Assembly (NCBI GenBank): GCA_027605045.1
Contig: JAQFWX010000042.1
Span: 1-64,000, forward strand
DNA length: 64,000 nt
Origin: Phallus indusiatus
Taxonomy: Eukaryota > Basidiomycota > Agaricomycetes > Phallales > Phallaceae
Direction of reading: 5' to 3'
The notes beneath the pieces were generated by a model that was given only the letters and a program-made list of their open reading frames with translations, ran no database searches and was not told the origin of the DNA. Every line of letters starts with the position of its first letter. The first letter of the stretch is position 1. Below are positions 24,109 through 37,341 of this stretch, piece by piece. Position numbers and translations under genes: made by a program.

Positions 24109-26267
24109 ATGTCTGAAGAACTCAAAAAAATTATCCCAGACCTAGCTGAAAATTTATCCAACGCGAATATGTCAAAGCTGGAGACCACAGATGAAGTATT
24201 ACCGGCGCAAGATTTCGAACGCGGTTTCCGCTTTTGGATCGCCATGTCTTGCATAATGATAAGCACCTTTCTAGCTGCTATTGACACGGTAAAATATTAG
24301 TTTTCATAGGCGCGTTGTGTCTATCTCTCACATTCTTAATCTTATAGACCGCCGTATCCACTGCCTTACCTACTATTGTCGCTTCACTTCACGGAGAGCA
24401 GTTTTCTTGGGTTGGGTCTGCGTATACACTAGCATCTGCGGCTACTATTCCATTTACTGGGAACTTGGCCAATTTTTTCGGACGACGTTCAGTGTTGCTG
24501 GGCTGTCTCCTCTTATTTGCGGCCGGGAGTGCGATCTGCGGTGGCACGCAGTCTTTGAATATGCTCATCGCCGGACGAAGTTAGTTTCTTTTTTTTACCG
24601 AAGAAATAACTTAATATGATCATCATCAGCATTGCAAGGTGCAGGTGCAGGTGGTATTTTCACCGCGACTGAAATGATCCTCTCGGATATGATTCCACTT
24701 CGCGCGAGAGGAAACTATCGAGGAATGATCGGTCTTGTTTGGGCAGTTGCATCCTGCATAGGCCCTCAAATAGTATGTTAATTTTTTTTTCCCTTGTCGG
24801 TTTTCTTAAATCGATCTAGGGAGGTACATTTGCATCAAGAAAAGATTGGACATGGCGTGGTTTATTCTGTGCTTAACAATTTTTCAAAACTTACATACAA
24901 AGAATAATACTGACGATAGTTCAGATTTCAATCTGCCTTTGACAGGGATTGCTATACTTTTCTGCGTGTTCTGTCTGGATTTGAAGGTGCCAGAGCTTAC
25001 CGTCTCACAGAAGCTTCGTCAGATTGATTGGATGTACGTTCCACGTCAACTCCTTTTTTTCTGCTTTTCGATGACAATCAACACAGAGGAAATCTTCTTA
25101 TCACTGCTTCGGTGACATCTACACTAATAGGATTAACTTGGGGAGGTGTCCAGTTCTCTTGGTCTTCGGCACGTGTTTTGGTCCCTTTGATTCTTGGAAT
25201 TTTCGGGATTTTCGCTTGGGTTCTATACGAGATCTTCATGGCCAAGCAACCATTCCTAATATCACGACTGTTTACCAACCGAACTACCGTTAGCGGGTAA
25301 GTGACAAAACCTTCATATTTCGCCTTTGTTTTGAAAATTCGCTCTCTTAAGCTATCTCGGCACGTCAATCCACGGTATTATTGTATCCGCAATAATATGT
25401 AAGCTGCCCAGAAAGTAATATTCATATTCGCTAACATTGATTTCCTAGATTATTTCCCTGTCTATTTTCAGGCTTGTAAAGGAGCTTCGCCCATCCGAAG
25501 TGGTGCAAACGTCCTTCCTTTTAGTTTTTCTATTGCTCCAATGGCTATTGTCGCTGGGTTGACTGCGGCTGCGACGAAAAAATACCGCGTTCAGAATGTA
25601 GTCGCCTGGTGTTTTATTATATTTGGTTTAGGACTAGACACGACTCTTCATGCTACAAGCGCCGTCCGGAACTGGGTTGGTTTTGAATTACTTTCTGGGA
25701 TTGGTTTGGGCCTCTTGGTATGTTTTTTTTTCTCTGTCAGAAGATACAATATGATGTAGCATCTTTATTAAGTTTACCGCTACTGCGTTTCCCGTTCTTT
25801 CCCCCCTTCCGGTCTCAGACAACGGCACGGCCTTGGCAATATTTATATTCTTCCGGTCCTTCTTCCAGGTAAAGACTATACTCCGCCGATTTCTTAGCTA
25901 TTTGTTCACGGTAAATTAACTTATCTAGGCGTGGGGTATAACCATCGGCGGCACCGTCCTACAAAACCAGCTTAAGACTCGTCTTCCTCAAGCGTTCGTC
26001 CAAAATCTCTCAAGTGGCATCGACTTAGCCTATTCTGCCATTCCTCAAATTTCGAGCTTGCCTGATGATCTACGACTCGAGGTACAAACCGCTTTTGCAA
26101 AATCTCTCAGAATGTTGTGGTTTGTTCTGTTGGGTATATCTGTTTTAGGATTGCTCAGTTCGTTGATGATGAAAGATATTGAGCTGCATGATAAGAAGGA
26201 TGAGCGATGGGGAATGAAAGAAGCTGCTCCCTCGAAAAAGCCCGATGGTGGTGCTCAGAATGTTTGA
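24109..26267 (+). CDS. Major facilitator superfamily transporter (drug/proton antiporter type)
   Basis: About nine exons with short introns give a protein of some 540-560 residues with a hydrophilic N-terminus and 12-14 membrane helices. Recognisable segments are FWIAMSCIMISTFLAAIDT with the following ALPTIVASLHG (motif D1-like), the motif A region GNLANFFGRRSVLLG, the ALQGAGAGGIFTATEMI helix (motif B/C region with RG at RARGNYRG), GLVWAVASCIGPQ then GGTF, and a late helix GFELLSGIGLGLL. The pattern fits the DHA2-like H+ antiporters that export toxic or secondary metabolites at the plasma membrane; substrate unknown. I start at 24109 because the longer upstream frame begins with GTG. One donor (GTGCTT, after TTATTCT) is weak but restores YFNLPLTG. 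The C-terminus is Lys-rich. The gene looks intact. Confidence 0.85.
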
Positions 26268-28397
26268 TCTGATGTTTTGGTGTGCGCGCAATAGGAGCAG
26301 TCAGAGATTGGAGGGAAACCAAATGATAGAGTGTGTTGGAAAAAGAAAAAAAGTCGAGTAGAGTGAAGATATGTATTAGTAGGGTGTATTTGAATAGAGA
26401 GATATTTTATAAGTTTGAGCGTGCACAGTAAAATGAGGAAAACTTGGATGATATGTATTTTCGTGAGCTAGCAGCACAGGATAAATAGCGAATTCTTGAC
26501 ATGTGGAAAAGATAAGAGTAAAGCAAGACAAAGAAAAGAGACAAAGAAAGAACTACACAACCTTTTGAACTGAACGAAACGAATCGGGGAGTGCCATTTG
26601 CTGTGGAGTCCATCGTCAAAGCGTCAAAAGAGATTGAAAAAAAGTGGAGCACATGAGCCAAAATTGCAAAGATCGCGCAGCGCCTGAAAGTTTATTGGTC
26701 GTTCAATAGCTGTTCTATGATATCATAGTACAGTTTTCTGCGCTGAGGTTTAGGATTAGGAGGAGAAGAAAGAGAGTCATTTTCTCTTTGCTGTGCGCGC
26801 TATATTTAAACAAATCGAGCGTCAGAAACAAGTCAAATAAGAATGAATTGTTCGGTAGGCAAGGCGATGATAATTGCTGTGCTACGTACTTACAGTAATA
26901 TAGGCATGCATGCACGTATTGTACCCGCCCTCCGATTTGACAAAGCAGCTAAAGAAGCAATCAAACTACGTCATAATGTACATGGTGATGATGGATCAGA
27001 ATGCATCTCGGTGGAGCGTCCTTCGATAGATAACCTGTGCGCTATATGATATTGATTGTATTGAGACCTGATTTGCTAGAGAGAAAATGACGTCGGTGCT
27101 ACAATTCAGCCTATCAAATGTGAGAACACCTCCTTTAGGTGATTAAGTTTCGCCATTTAATTGCAAAAAGGAAGTCTTTTTTTTTATTATTATACAAAGT
27201 TGACACTAGCATGGCCACACTTGCTCAGTAAGGCATAACACGTGATGACGTGTGAGCTACGGTACCTGTTGAGATGGAGGATACAAAAGGCGTCTCGAGA
27301 GGAATTGGGCTACTGCTGCACAGTCTGCGTAGTTGAGCTAGAATGGATCCATTGCCAGTGAACATTTTGCGAACCTGCAGTTGTTGAGAGCGGTTGGGCC
27401 ACGGTGATCAAACATTGGATTGCGGAATCGGAAGAAGTGGAGCAGAAGGACGAAACACACTCAGAACGTTGCCAGGAGTCGTGAGTACCATGATTTATAT
27501 AATGAAATTAAGGTTAAATAAATTACTACTGACTCTGTTGAGAACAAGAACGGAACAGAGTGAGGCAACGTGACGCGCGAGGTGTGACATCATAAGAAAT
27601 GATCGGAGCTCTAATCCAATTGTGCAACACACACCGTTTGACGCCCGCAGACGCGGACCGGGACTCCAGCCGAGTGGAGACGTTTCAAGCTCCAGACGGG
27701 CTTGTTTAACCGGAAAGAGAAAAAATTAATGGTGACTCTTTTTTGTTGAGAAGACGAATTTCTGGTTGGACTTTGTGATCATCCAAGTGCAGCGCGGTGA
27801 GATGTACACACTTGCAATAGAAGCGTTCTAGCTGGCTATATACATATAAACGGCGGTGGCTCCACACTGGCAGGGGGGAAAAACATCCGGGAAACAGGTT
27901 GTCGTTATTATTATGTTGTGCATTGTTTATTATTACATATTTATTATTAGGTTACCCGAATTTTTTAATTATTATTCTCTGTGCATGTGTGGACATCGCT
28001 CTGCCTTGTGTGTTAAGCAGCTAAACCCGAGTAAGTGTCTCGCTCACTCTCGCCATTGTCACCGCCGTATTCTTTTTTTTTTTTCTTTTTTTCCTTCTTC
28101 CTGTCTTTTTCTGGTTTCTGTATTTTGCTTGTCTTTGCAGTGCACCAGTCAATCTTCCCCACAAATCTCCTCCTTTCCCGGGAGAGTCTCATGCTCTGTT
28201 TAGCCACTTCATCCCGGCTGTCCTCAATTTCACCTAATAAACAAACGTTATCTCGCTACCTCTTCTTCTTCTTTTTATCTCAACATCTGCCGTAAAGCAG
28301 CAGAATAGAAAACAGGCGGAAAATAGGAAGACAAGAAAAAGAAAATACGATTCTATCCCATCGACCAGCCAGAACTCTCCGACGGCGGTGGCCTGAC
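26268..28397. other. Intergenic, no gene seen
   Basis: 3' flank of the MFS gene and promoter of the CS-phosphoesterase gene. It holds poly-T/pyrimidine tracts near 28070-28110, typical of Agaricomycete core promoters. Open frames are short and unrecognised. Confidence 0.45.
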
Positions 28398-29926
28398 ATG
28401 TTTCCTATCCGGCATGTTTGGTATCAATCACAAAACGAAGTCGTCGTCGATCTACTCGTCAAACGTGTCAGACAGAAAGACATGTCTTCATTCATGAATT
28501 CAAGATCGGTATGTCCCACCTCTTCTTCTCATTTCACGTTCCGTACATCCATACATCCATACATCCACGCATCCCAAACACGCACCCCGCCACCTAAATC
28601 CTCATTCAACATCAACTTCCACTTGCGCTAATTCATTTTATCCTAGTTCTCAGTCGACTTTCGTACACCCGATGGTTCACGACGTTCGTTTGGATTCGAC
28701 CCCCTTCAGCACGATATCGTCCCCGACAAATCCACGGTTGCCGTCCTACCCACCCGCATCGAAATCCGCGTCCGCAAAAAAGAGCCAGGTATCAAATGGA
28801 CAAGTATAGAAGCGAAAGATGATGTGGCTGAAGAGAAAGCTAAGGCAGCTCAAGAAGCTTACATCGAGGAATTAAATGGTGTGTGCTCAATTTCATTCCA
28901 TCATCATCCAATTCCCCCATCCCCTCCCATCCACACACAAAACTTTGTCTCCCCTTTTCACCGTTGTTTCTTCTTTATCACTTTGGGACTGATTCGGTCT
29001 TTTTTTCTTTGTAAACTGATATTCTCAGAGGGTGCATGTGATGGTCCAGTACTGATACAAGTCATGAGCGATCTCCATCTTGAGTTCCACCTCCGCCCAT
29101 CAACAGGCCACTCAGGCCCAGGATACCAAGTCTTTGACTTCCCAGCCGCAGCTCCCAATCTCGCTTTGCTCGGAAACATCGGTCTCACAACTCAAGCAGG
29201 CTTATTCGACTTTTTTTATCGACAGTTGGCACGATTTGAGAGGATATTTTTTGTATTGGGCAATCATGAGGGATACAACACAACATACGTGCGTGTTACT
29301 ACCAACTGTTCTCACAACGTTTTATATCAACTTTTACATCTTAGCCAACCGCCCGAGAACGAATCTACGAATTCATACGTTTCTTACACGATAAACGTAC
29401 AGCAGGCGAAAAACTAGGAGAATTCATCTTTCTCGACCGGACGCGGTACGACCTCTCAGAGCACGTCACCATCCTGGGCTGCACGCTCTGGTCATACGTC
29501 CCATCATCGCACGCCGTCGAAATCATGCGCGCGGGGCTTAACGATTTCAGACGGGTGGACAACTGGTCCCCGGAGGACTACCGCTCCGCGCATCTTAAAG
29601 ACGTCGAATGGCTCAACGAAACGTGTCGCAACTTGCGCGAGAACGAACCTCTCCGTCGGGTGTGTGTTTTTACGCATCATGGTCCGACGACGAAAGGAAC
29701 GTTGAAGCCTGATGTGGAGAATACGGAGCTGAGTTGTGCGTTTGTGACGGAGATGAGTCTGCAGCCGTGTTGGGGAAAGCCTGTCAAGATGTGGGCGTAT
29801 GGACATACACAGCGTTGTGTGGACTTTTTGAGAGATGGGGTGAGGGTTGTGAGTAATCAGAGGGGGAACGAAGGATTTGAGGCTGCTAAGAGCACGTTTC
29901 AGCCTGCGAAGGTTGTTACTATCTGA
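28398..29926 (+). CDS. CS-domain protein spliced in frame to a metallophosphoesterase
   Basis: Four exons: 28398-28508, 28647-28878, 29029-29288, 29345-29926. Residues 1 to about 110 form a CS (p23/SGT1-like) domain: RHVWYQSQNEVVVDLLVKRV, then FSVDFRTPDGSRRSFGFDP and IEIRVRKKEPGIKW; such domains bind Hsp90. A phase-1 intron of 150 nt joins this to a calcineurin-like phosphoesterase with VMSDLHLEF, VLGNHEGY, a THHGPT loop and a C-terminal AYGHTQRC. Two usual metal ligands differ: the family's GD motif reads LLGNIG, and the second His of GHTH is Gln. The frame is open throughout. Either this is one fusion protein, or two genes share the segment and transcription starts inside the second or third exon. 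If the substitutions are real, catalysis is doubtful. No CHORD or TPR region was found upstream. Confidence 0.7.
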
Positions 29927-32900
29927 GCGAACGATCCTATCCTGTTCTTCCCCCCTTACTCTCCCATTGTGTTGGGGATCGCTTTTCTCTTCGTTCTTTT
30001 TCTCTTCTCGTCGATCTCGCATCCATCTACATGGGAGGACGCGTGCGTGTCCTTATCCCACCATCACCACCATTCACTATCGCTGCTTCTGCTATCCATC
30101 CCTTAACGGGAATCCCAATTTCATATGATAAACTCTTATCTTCTTCATCTATCACTCTATAACGATATTTAATGCAGATTTCTCTCCTCTCCTCTTTCTC
30201 TTTCTTTTTTTCTTCTCATATCGCATTCAATCCACAGACGAACGGAGAAGAAAGGACACGGGTTTCTTCACTCTTTCCGTTTCTGCTTTCGCTCCCTAGC
30301 TCTGACTACTTCTGACTTTTTCCCTTCTCCTTCTATCTGTTTGTATCGTTCTATAACTATGCTCTTTTTCATCTTTCCTTTCTTTCTCTCTTCTTCCTTC
30401 CTTCTCCTGGTTCCTGGTCCTGTTCAGTCCTTCCAACATAACTGCCCTTGTAGGGATGTAAATGTAAAATAGTTGGAGGCTACACGGGGTCAGTTCCACC
30501 ACCATTTCTCTTTCTTTCTTTCTTCTTTCTTTTTGTTTTCTGTTGCAATTTACCTTCCTTTCGTTTTAACTTTATGTACTATCCCTTCATCGATCTCATT
30601 CACGAAACCACAACACGTTACACCTTGTCTCTTATCCTCAATCCATCCACCGCACTTTGTATATCCCGCACCCACACACACGCTATACACATTACCTACC
30701 TTTCAATGCTTCTTTAAGCACCATCCTTTTAACGATTCTTGTCGCTTGATCCACTTCGCTCGCTTGCTCCAATCTTCCAGTCCTCTCCCCCCTGCTGTCT
30801 GTCCTCTTTTCTCGGAGTTTCCGAAATCGTACTTACCTTAATCGAATCGATTATCTGATATCATCAATCTATCTACAATTCTGTACATCATCCAACCCCA
30901 TTTTCAAATTCCAATTCTTTCACTTTTTATGACAGTCATGCATAGGACTTTGGATGTGCATGTGAACATGAGATTTTGTTGCGCGGGTTTCCCAAGTGCG
31001 ACCCTAGGTTTGGTGTGCAGGTGTGCGCCCCGGTTTCGGAAGTTCTTCTTCAGTAAGTAAGCTCTTAGAGTGGCGGTTACTGCTGGTGGAGCTGCAAGCA
31101 CGCCAGCACCTCCATTTTTTTTTTTTTGCGTTCAGGTTATCATCAAGTTATCATACGCGTGTTAATACTAGTCATCTGCCCCATGGGGTATTAGTAGTAT
31201 TAACACCATGGCAATTAGATTCCACACATGTACGTACATCGTAATCTTGTTCTCGTTGTACATCTCGATTCTCACCTAGGGACCTAGGGACTGATTGGGC
31301 TTATCGTGATCGATATCAGCGCTGGCTATGTACACATGCATCAGGGAAAACTTTCACTGTGGAAGAACTTTATGTAACATGTTTTTACAATAATAACTCC
31401 TTTACTTAGACTGTTGCTCCACGGCGCGGTACTATTACGGTATTTAGTACACTAATTGCGTGCCCTTTTGATTTCATTTTTATTTTTTTCTTCTCTGATA
31501 CAAGTGGCGTGTTTACAAATGTCATATGCACATAGTTTGTATTGAACCCGAGCTGTGTACATTGCCAATTGCGAGATAAATGACTGCCGTAGCTGTGTAT
31601 CCAGTGGCACATGTCCGGCCGAGGCATATGTGTAGTACATATTGTACAGTATACTGTGAACGTTCCGATCGAGATACGAATTGATTGGCCTCTCTTCTTA
31701 TTATAGCACCGATTATTCTTCACGTAAATATAAAATGCAAATCGGTAAAGAGTATCCACTAGCCTCGTTCCACACGCCGGATGGAGGGGCAGCGTTCAAG
31801 TTGAGCCGCTTGATTAGTCATGCGAGTCTTGGTCTCCGTCATGAAATAGATTCCATCCTCATTCTCACACAATCCTCTGAATCGCACGCGTGTAAATCAA
31901 CTTTCTTATCTATCTAATTAGAAGAAGCCCCATTTTACACTTCCTTCGCAAAGTGTTGTTCTGTTGAATCGCATTGGGCTTACGAATTGTTGTCAATCTG
32001 ATTTCTTTCACGTACTTTTCAAATCTCCAAGTGACTCAAAAACATTTAGGCTGGTCACCAAGCGCAATTCCTCAAGCTATCAGTAAATGCTGGACTCTGT
32101 TCAAACATTCTAATGGCTATAGCTCTTCACAAAAAAAACATTCTCGGAGCGTGTCAGTCGTGACGCGTGACAAAACTCGGAAACCGCCGGTCGAGGAACT
32201 CGGCCCGTCACCGCGTCGGCGGCGGCGGCCGGTTATTCAATAACCGACCAACCTTTCCTCCTACCATTCACCATTACACGGTTTACCCCCCATCTTCTCT
32301 ACAAAATAAAATATTTTCTATTCCATTCCAATCTCCCTCAACTACGTGCTACTAGTGAACTGCAATTCGACTATCTCATAGACCGTGATAGACATAGCTT
32401 CAAGAGACGGATCTTTCACAGCTTTACGTTGATTGGCGTAACGTATTGTGAAGTCGATGAGAGTTCCAACCGGACAAGTAGTACTCAGCCCAATTGATCG
32501 TTGAGGCAGGTTGTCGAGGCGAGCGGACTGCGGAACTTTGTTGATGTTAAAGGTGATCTTCTCTCCGGCAGTTCATATTTACTACTTTCCTTCACAAAAC
32601 ACCCGCCGAGATGACTTCATCGGTAGTACAAAAACGGTAGGTTTCCGCGCTTAAAGCTGTCTCGATGGGAGCAAGAATTCGATGTATCGCGCAAGAGGCA
32701 GAACGAGAAGCTGCAACCACCGGAGCTCGACCTATTTTGTCTTAGAGGAAGCGCGAGCTCGTCAACTAATTTGATTTTCATTGGTCTACACGTATTCATA
32801 ATCGTTACGGCGGCATCCACCTTAGGCAGTCTTGCCTTGGATGCCAACCACTCCCCACTGTTTCTTCGACTTCAAAATTCCTTTAATCAATTTTAATACT

Positions 32901-33381
32901 ACTGTAAATCCGGATGGGAAATAGAGACCTTAATAGATGTGGAATATGCAATAGGTCTATGCCCTGTATTCATAAAGCTGTCCACGATTTGATGAGATAG
33001 GTCGGGCCTTGAGGTGAGTTTTTGTGCGCCACCCGCTTACATCTGATTTTGATCAGCGCTCGTGTCTAGATTGGATCGCTTGTGGAAATCCTGACGTCGA
33101 CTGAGTCTGTATGCGGTACCGCCTTCATGATCAACCAGTTCATGATGGGTGGTCCCACGATGTCAAATAGTTTTTTTTTTCGCGACTTTATCCAATGAAT
33201 TGGAGTGGTAGTATTATATTATGATCAGTGTGCACTGCTGAACATTGCATCAAATCCGAAGCCCGAGTGCGCGCTATCGTTCAACTTTTCTCTCCCACAT
33301 CTGACTCTAATTCTTACCAGCATCGATATTCAAAGTCATAACCATCGTCTAAATAACTGTTGTTCGCTATTAACTCCAATC
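29927..33381. other. Long intergenic region with pyrimidine-rich tracts
   Basis: The first kilobase (29940-30850) is strongly C/T-rich, resembling untranslated and promoter sequence. Apart from the unrecognised minus-strand segment at 32342-32572, I found no exons, RNA genes or bounded transposons. A minus-strand frame at 32617-32847 may be linked to that segment but no splice path was convincing. A GGC repeat patch lies at 32215-32232. Confidence 0.4.
32342..32572 (-). other. Unrecognised coding-like segment
   Basis: On the minus strand 76 codons are open between an upstream TGA and a TAG. The peptide has natural composition (AGEKITFNINKVPQSARL, STTCPVGTLIDFTIRYANQ, MSITVYEIVELQF), unlike the surrounding sequence. 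No start codon or splice partner was fixed. It may be the last exon of a gene or a fossil. Confidence 0.3.
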
Positions 33382-36300
33382 ATGTCTGAAACCAGTAGTT
33401 TATCCGAGAGCCGAGCGCAGTTCAAGTCTACCATCGACGCTGGCACTGATAGAAACTTCCCAAGTGTCATCTTGCAGCAGTCCTGTGGCACCGGCAGCCA
33501 ACGCGACGAATCTCCCGGCGCTGAGGAAGACTTTCTTTATCTTAACGCAACGCCTCGAGACGTACATTATCCCACATCTTTCAACGAAAAAAAGGTGACA
33601 GGGTTTGAAACCCTGAAAGATAGTGGCAAAATCTCGAATGATGCATCTCTGGAGATTTTACAAGTCTTTTTCAACGAGTTTCTTGGTGATACTATCCTCT
33701 TTGTCATTTAATGTGAATAACCCCGGCTGATATATGCATTATCAAGGAATTACACCCAAACCATCATCATCTGATTATTCTGAAGAGCTCAAAGCTTTGC
33801 GCAGAAGATTTTTTGGGTTGACTAAAGCTCCTCCTCCCGAAACCAAAACCAGTCGTGAGCCTATAGCTTGTTTATTTTGTCACCCCAGGCTAATGCGTAT
33901 CAGCGAACAACCGATTTGATTACGAGCACAAATATCCTAGGGATAGGCCTGGAGAAGAAACCGAAGGCAACGCTCGTATCTGGTTGACCTATCTTGACGA
34001 AGCTGAAACGTTCGATCGTGAGAAGGTAGACGGATGGAAAGAGACAGTAGATGTTCTGCTGGTCTTTGTAAGTAAAAAATTTATCGGGAACATAACTTAA
34101 GAAAGCTAAGTCTTTGGTGTTTGGCAGGCCGCTCTCTTCTCTGGTGTCATAACGACATTCATCTCCCAAACAAGTTTGGTCACGCTTCAGAAGGACAATA
34201 CCGCAGTCACCGCATCCTTATTGTCCGAAATCACTCAAGTACTCCGAGCACAATTTAACGGAATTTCAATAAATTCTGTTCCCAACTCGACATTGACACC
34301 TACTTCACCTTTTACACCGTCAACGAATGCGTTTTGGGTGAATGGTTTATGGTTTACGAGTCTGGCTATCACCTTGTCCGCCGCCCTCTTCGCTGTCCTT
34401 GCAAAACAATGGCTTCATTACTATCTTTCTGCTATCCCCGGAACGGCGAAAGAAAAGACAAGGGCCAGGCAATTGCGATTCCAAGGTTTTGAATTGTGGA
34501 AAGTCGGTGCCATTATCGGTCTTCTCCCAATCCTCTTGCATCTTGCGGTAGGGATGTTCCTCGCTGGTATTGGCGTACTACTATTTCCACTGGATATCAA
34601 AGTCGCCTGGACGATGGTCATTCTTACCGGGATCACCTACTTCTTGTACTTTATTTCTGTGATACTGCCTATTGTGTATCCAGAATGCCCGTATACGAGC
34701 TCGCTGACAATCTACACCGGTGTTCTATTTTTTTTCTTGCGAGGGATCGCTCGTTGGATTAGCTTGGTCTCAAAAAAGGTTTTCCGTTACTCCGAATGGA
34801 AGTATCAATTGCGAAATACACTGTCGACTTTTAAATCGGTACTAAATCGGTTCTTGCAATCTATTCGGGCTGTTCTTTGGCAGTACTTCTACAGTATTGT
34901 CCCACATGCGTCCCTCTACGCTTTAGCTGACCACATGCACGCTTTTACCGCTGGTTTCAAACGTCTCGGCTCTATTGAAAAATTCCCCAAATTTACCAAT
35001 TGGAGAGAAGAAAATATAAAGAAAGCTGTCAAGGATGCGACTTCGCTGGATTTCGAAGCACTCCATTGGCTTCATGCAACTTCTTTTAATACGAGCGTTC
35101 GTCGGATTATTGCGCGATGTATATCTGCGCATACTGATATCAGTCAGCAATTCGAACCCGACGTCATTAGGAACCTCGGACAGACCCTGAAAGTCAACGA
35201 GGCGAATGTTACGGATCTGCGTTATGCTTTATGCTTAGATCTCCTAGCCGACGAATGCGAACACTGGTACCTCCTTCGGTCGATGCCTAATGCCACGGAG
35301 CCAACCCAGCCGGAAGAAATAGAGCACACGAATTATTCCCGTATCCTGCAAGATGTCATCTCGAATGAATATCACCAAATTCTTGAAGATGCCTCCAGGG
35401 ATGATACGCTCAAGTTTCCATTGGCCATGTGGCATTGTATTTTCAAAAATGCGGCGGTTGAAAATACAGTGGTCGTGCGTATACTTACCTCCGAGCCAAA
35501 CGGTCTCTTCGAATGGTCGTTCAACCCCGCGCACAAGCTCACATATAACACGGATGTTGTATCCTTCAAGGACCCAAAACTGGGACGATGGAAATTTGCC
35601 TACCTTCTTCGTTATTTCAGTCCTGGTCATAGCAACCCTGACTATTCGTCAGAACGCAAGTCCTTTGAAACATATTATCACCTCCTCGTTTCAATCTACC
35701 GTAATTTCACCGCCGATAGCCCGCGACCGCTCATCGCTGACAAAACACAGAGGCAAAAGGCATTGCACCATTTGTTTGACACCTTTTGCGATTGGCTTTA
35801 TTTCTCTGATCAACCTATCTCACCCGAACAGAGTCTTACCTTCTTCGCTGATATTTTCTGCGTGGATGCGTTTTGGAGTGAGGCTCTGACGGATTGGACC
35901 AGACATAGGATAGCAGGGTGCCTGGGTTCGGTTTGGAGCTTGATGGATGCGGACGAGGCCAAACACTTTCTTTTCATGGAATGTCGCGACCTCACGCCGT
36001 TGTATCAATGGTGTTCCCGAAGCCTCCACCCAAATCTTACAAGCTCAACAACTTTCATATTCGCACTGTTGCTTATGCCGCAGAACCGTACATATTTATA
36101 CACAACCCTCTCGAACGACTCTGACGCCGTATCCCACTTCTCAAGATGTTTTCAAAACCTGAGAAGTTGTTACAGTTTCCGTAGCGCGAGAAAATACCTG
36201 TTTCCAAATCTAGTCGATCTTTTCAGGTCTGTGGACCCGAAGGCACCTTTGTTTAACGTTTTCTATAGCTGGTCCGTGATCTTGCAAGTCTGGAAGTTCC

Positions 36301-36757
36301 TCGCGTTCAAGGAGCCGTATCTTCGAAGTTTCCTCCTCGTTCTCAAATCGAAGCTTGACCAACAGAAGCTGTTCGAGCTTCATGCCACCATGAATGAACA
36401 AGCACAATCTGACGTCGTTCGCGAGGCTCTCGAATTGTCTGCATACGAGTTTGGTGAAATTATAGGCGCAGTGTCTCAGCTACGACCTGAGCCCACCGAT
36501 TCTGAACAGCTTGCACCTGAACATGTGGCAGACAACTCGAATTTGGATCACGATATTGAAGAGCGCGCTGAAGTTTCCGATGTGAAAAAGGTATTTTGAC
36601 AATTTTTGATTCATATTAGTACTGCTAAAGCATATATTCACAGAGCAAAGGTTTTGGCTCCGTGATTGAGCGGATGAAAAAAGCGTTCGAATTCGTGTGG
36701 CCAAAAGCGGCTTTCACGTTAGTGAACTCCGACGTGGATATGACTGATTTGAACTGA
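33382..36757 (+). CDS. DUF6535-type membrane protein, copy 2
   Basis: Exon 1 starts MSETSSLSESRAQF and ends inside NEFLG at a GTGATA donor; exon 2 carries ITPKPSSSDYSEELKALRRRF; exon 3 carries NRFDYEHKYPRDRPGEE ... DGWKETVDVLLVF; the long exon begins with ALFSGVITTFISQ and runs to a GTATTT donor near 36590; the last exon encodes KGFGSVIERMKKAFEFVWPK and ends DVDMTDLN at TGA 36755-36757. The four-helix module is complete (NGLWFTSLAITLSAALFAV, LLPILLHLAVGMFLAGIGV, TGITYFLYFISVILPI). Everything is in frame across the GT-AG introns. It is the upstream member of a tandem pair with copy 3, about 580 bp apart, same strand. The function of the family is unknown; the helices suggest an integral membrane protein. 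Confidence 0.85.
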
Positions 36758-37341
36758 GTTCGATTCTCAACTCGTTCTTCTCGAGAAATCGGCGTGGAAT
36801 TTAGCTTGGACTATACATAGATGAGACACTGGACTCAGTAGGACACTGTTTTTTGACTGCGTTGGTATCAGTGTTATCAACAGACACTCAAATAGACTTT
36901 AGTAGTGGCATCGATTGGTACACGATTCAGTATAAAACATTTGACTGAATCATGATACACAATTATCGGCTAATCTCCAAACCTAATCATATCAAAGAAG
37001 CAGCTTGCCCTAGTAGCGGTACCTAAACGGCCTGAAACACGAGTGTTATCACATGAACTGACGGCGGTGAGACCTAAACTCGCCCCTATTCTCAATGCCA
37101 CCAATTAGATGAGTATTATCAATCACTCCCACTCCGATGTTGATATGACTTCTCTTCGATGTCACATTATCTGTTTTAGAATGATAGGTGTAATGATGAA
37201 CACCTCTCCTTGGAACGATATCAAAAGAAGTACTGGCCTAGCATGTCCCTTTCAAGCACCTTCAAGTTTTTGTCTCCGCAACACCTCTTCGTTTTTACCT
37301 GCTCATATCGCTAAACACTTCTCATTCCACTACGATTGAAT
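36758..37341. other. Spacer between tandem DUF6535 copies
   Basis: No gene seen. It ends in the promoter and leader of copy 3. Confidence 0.5.
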
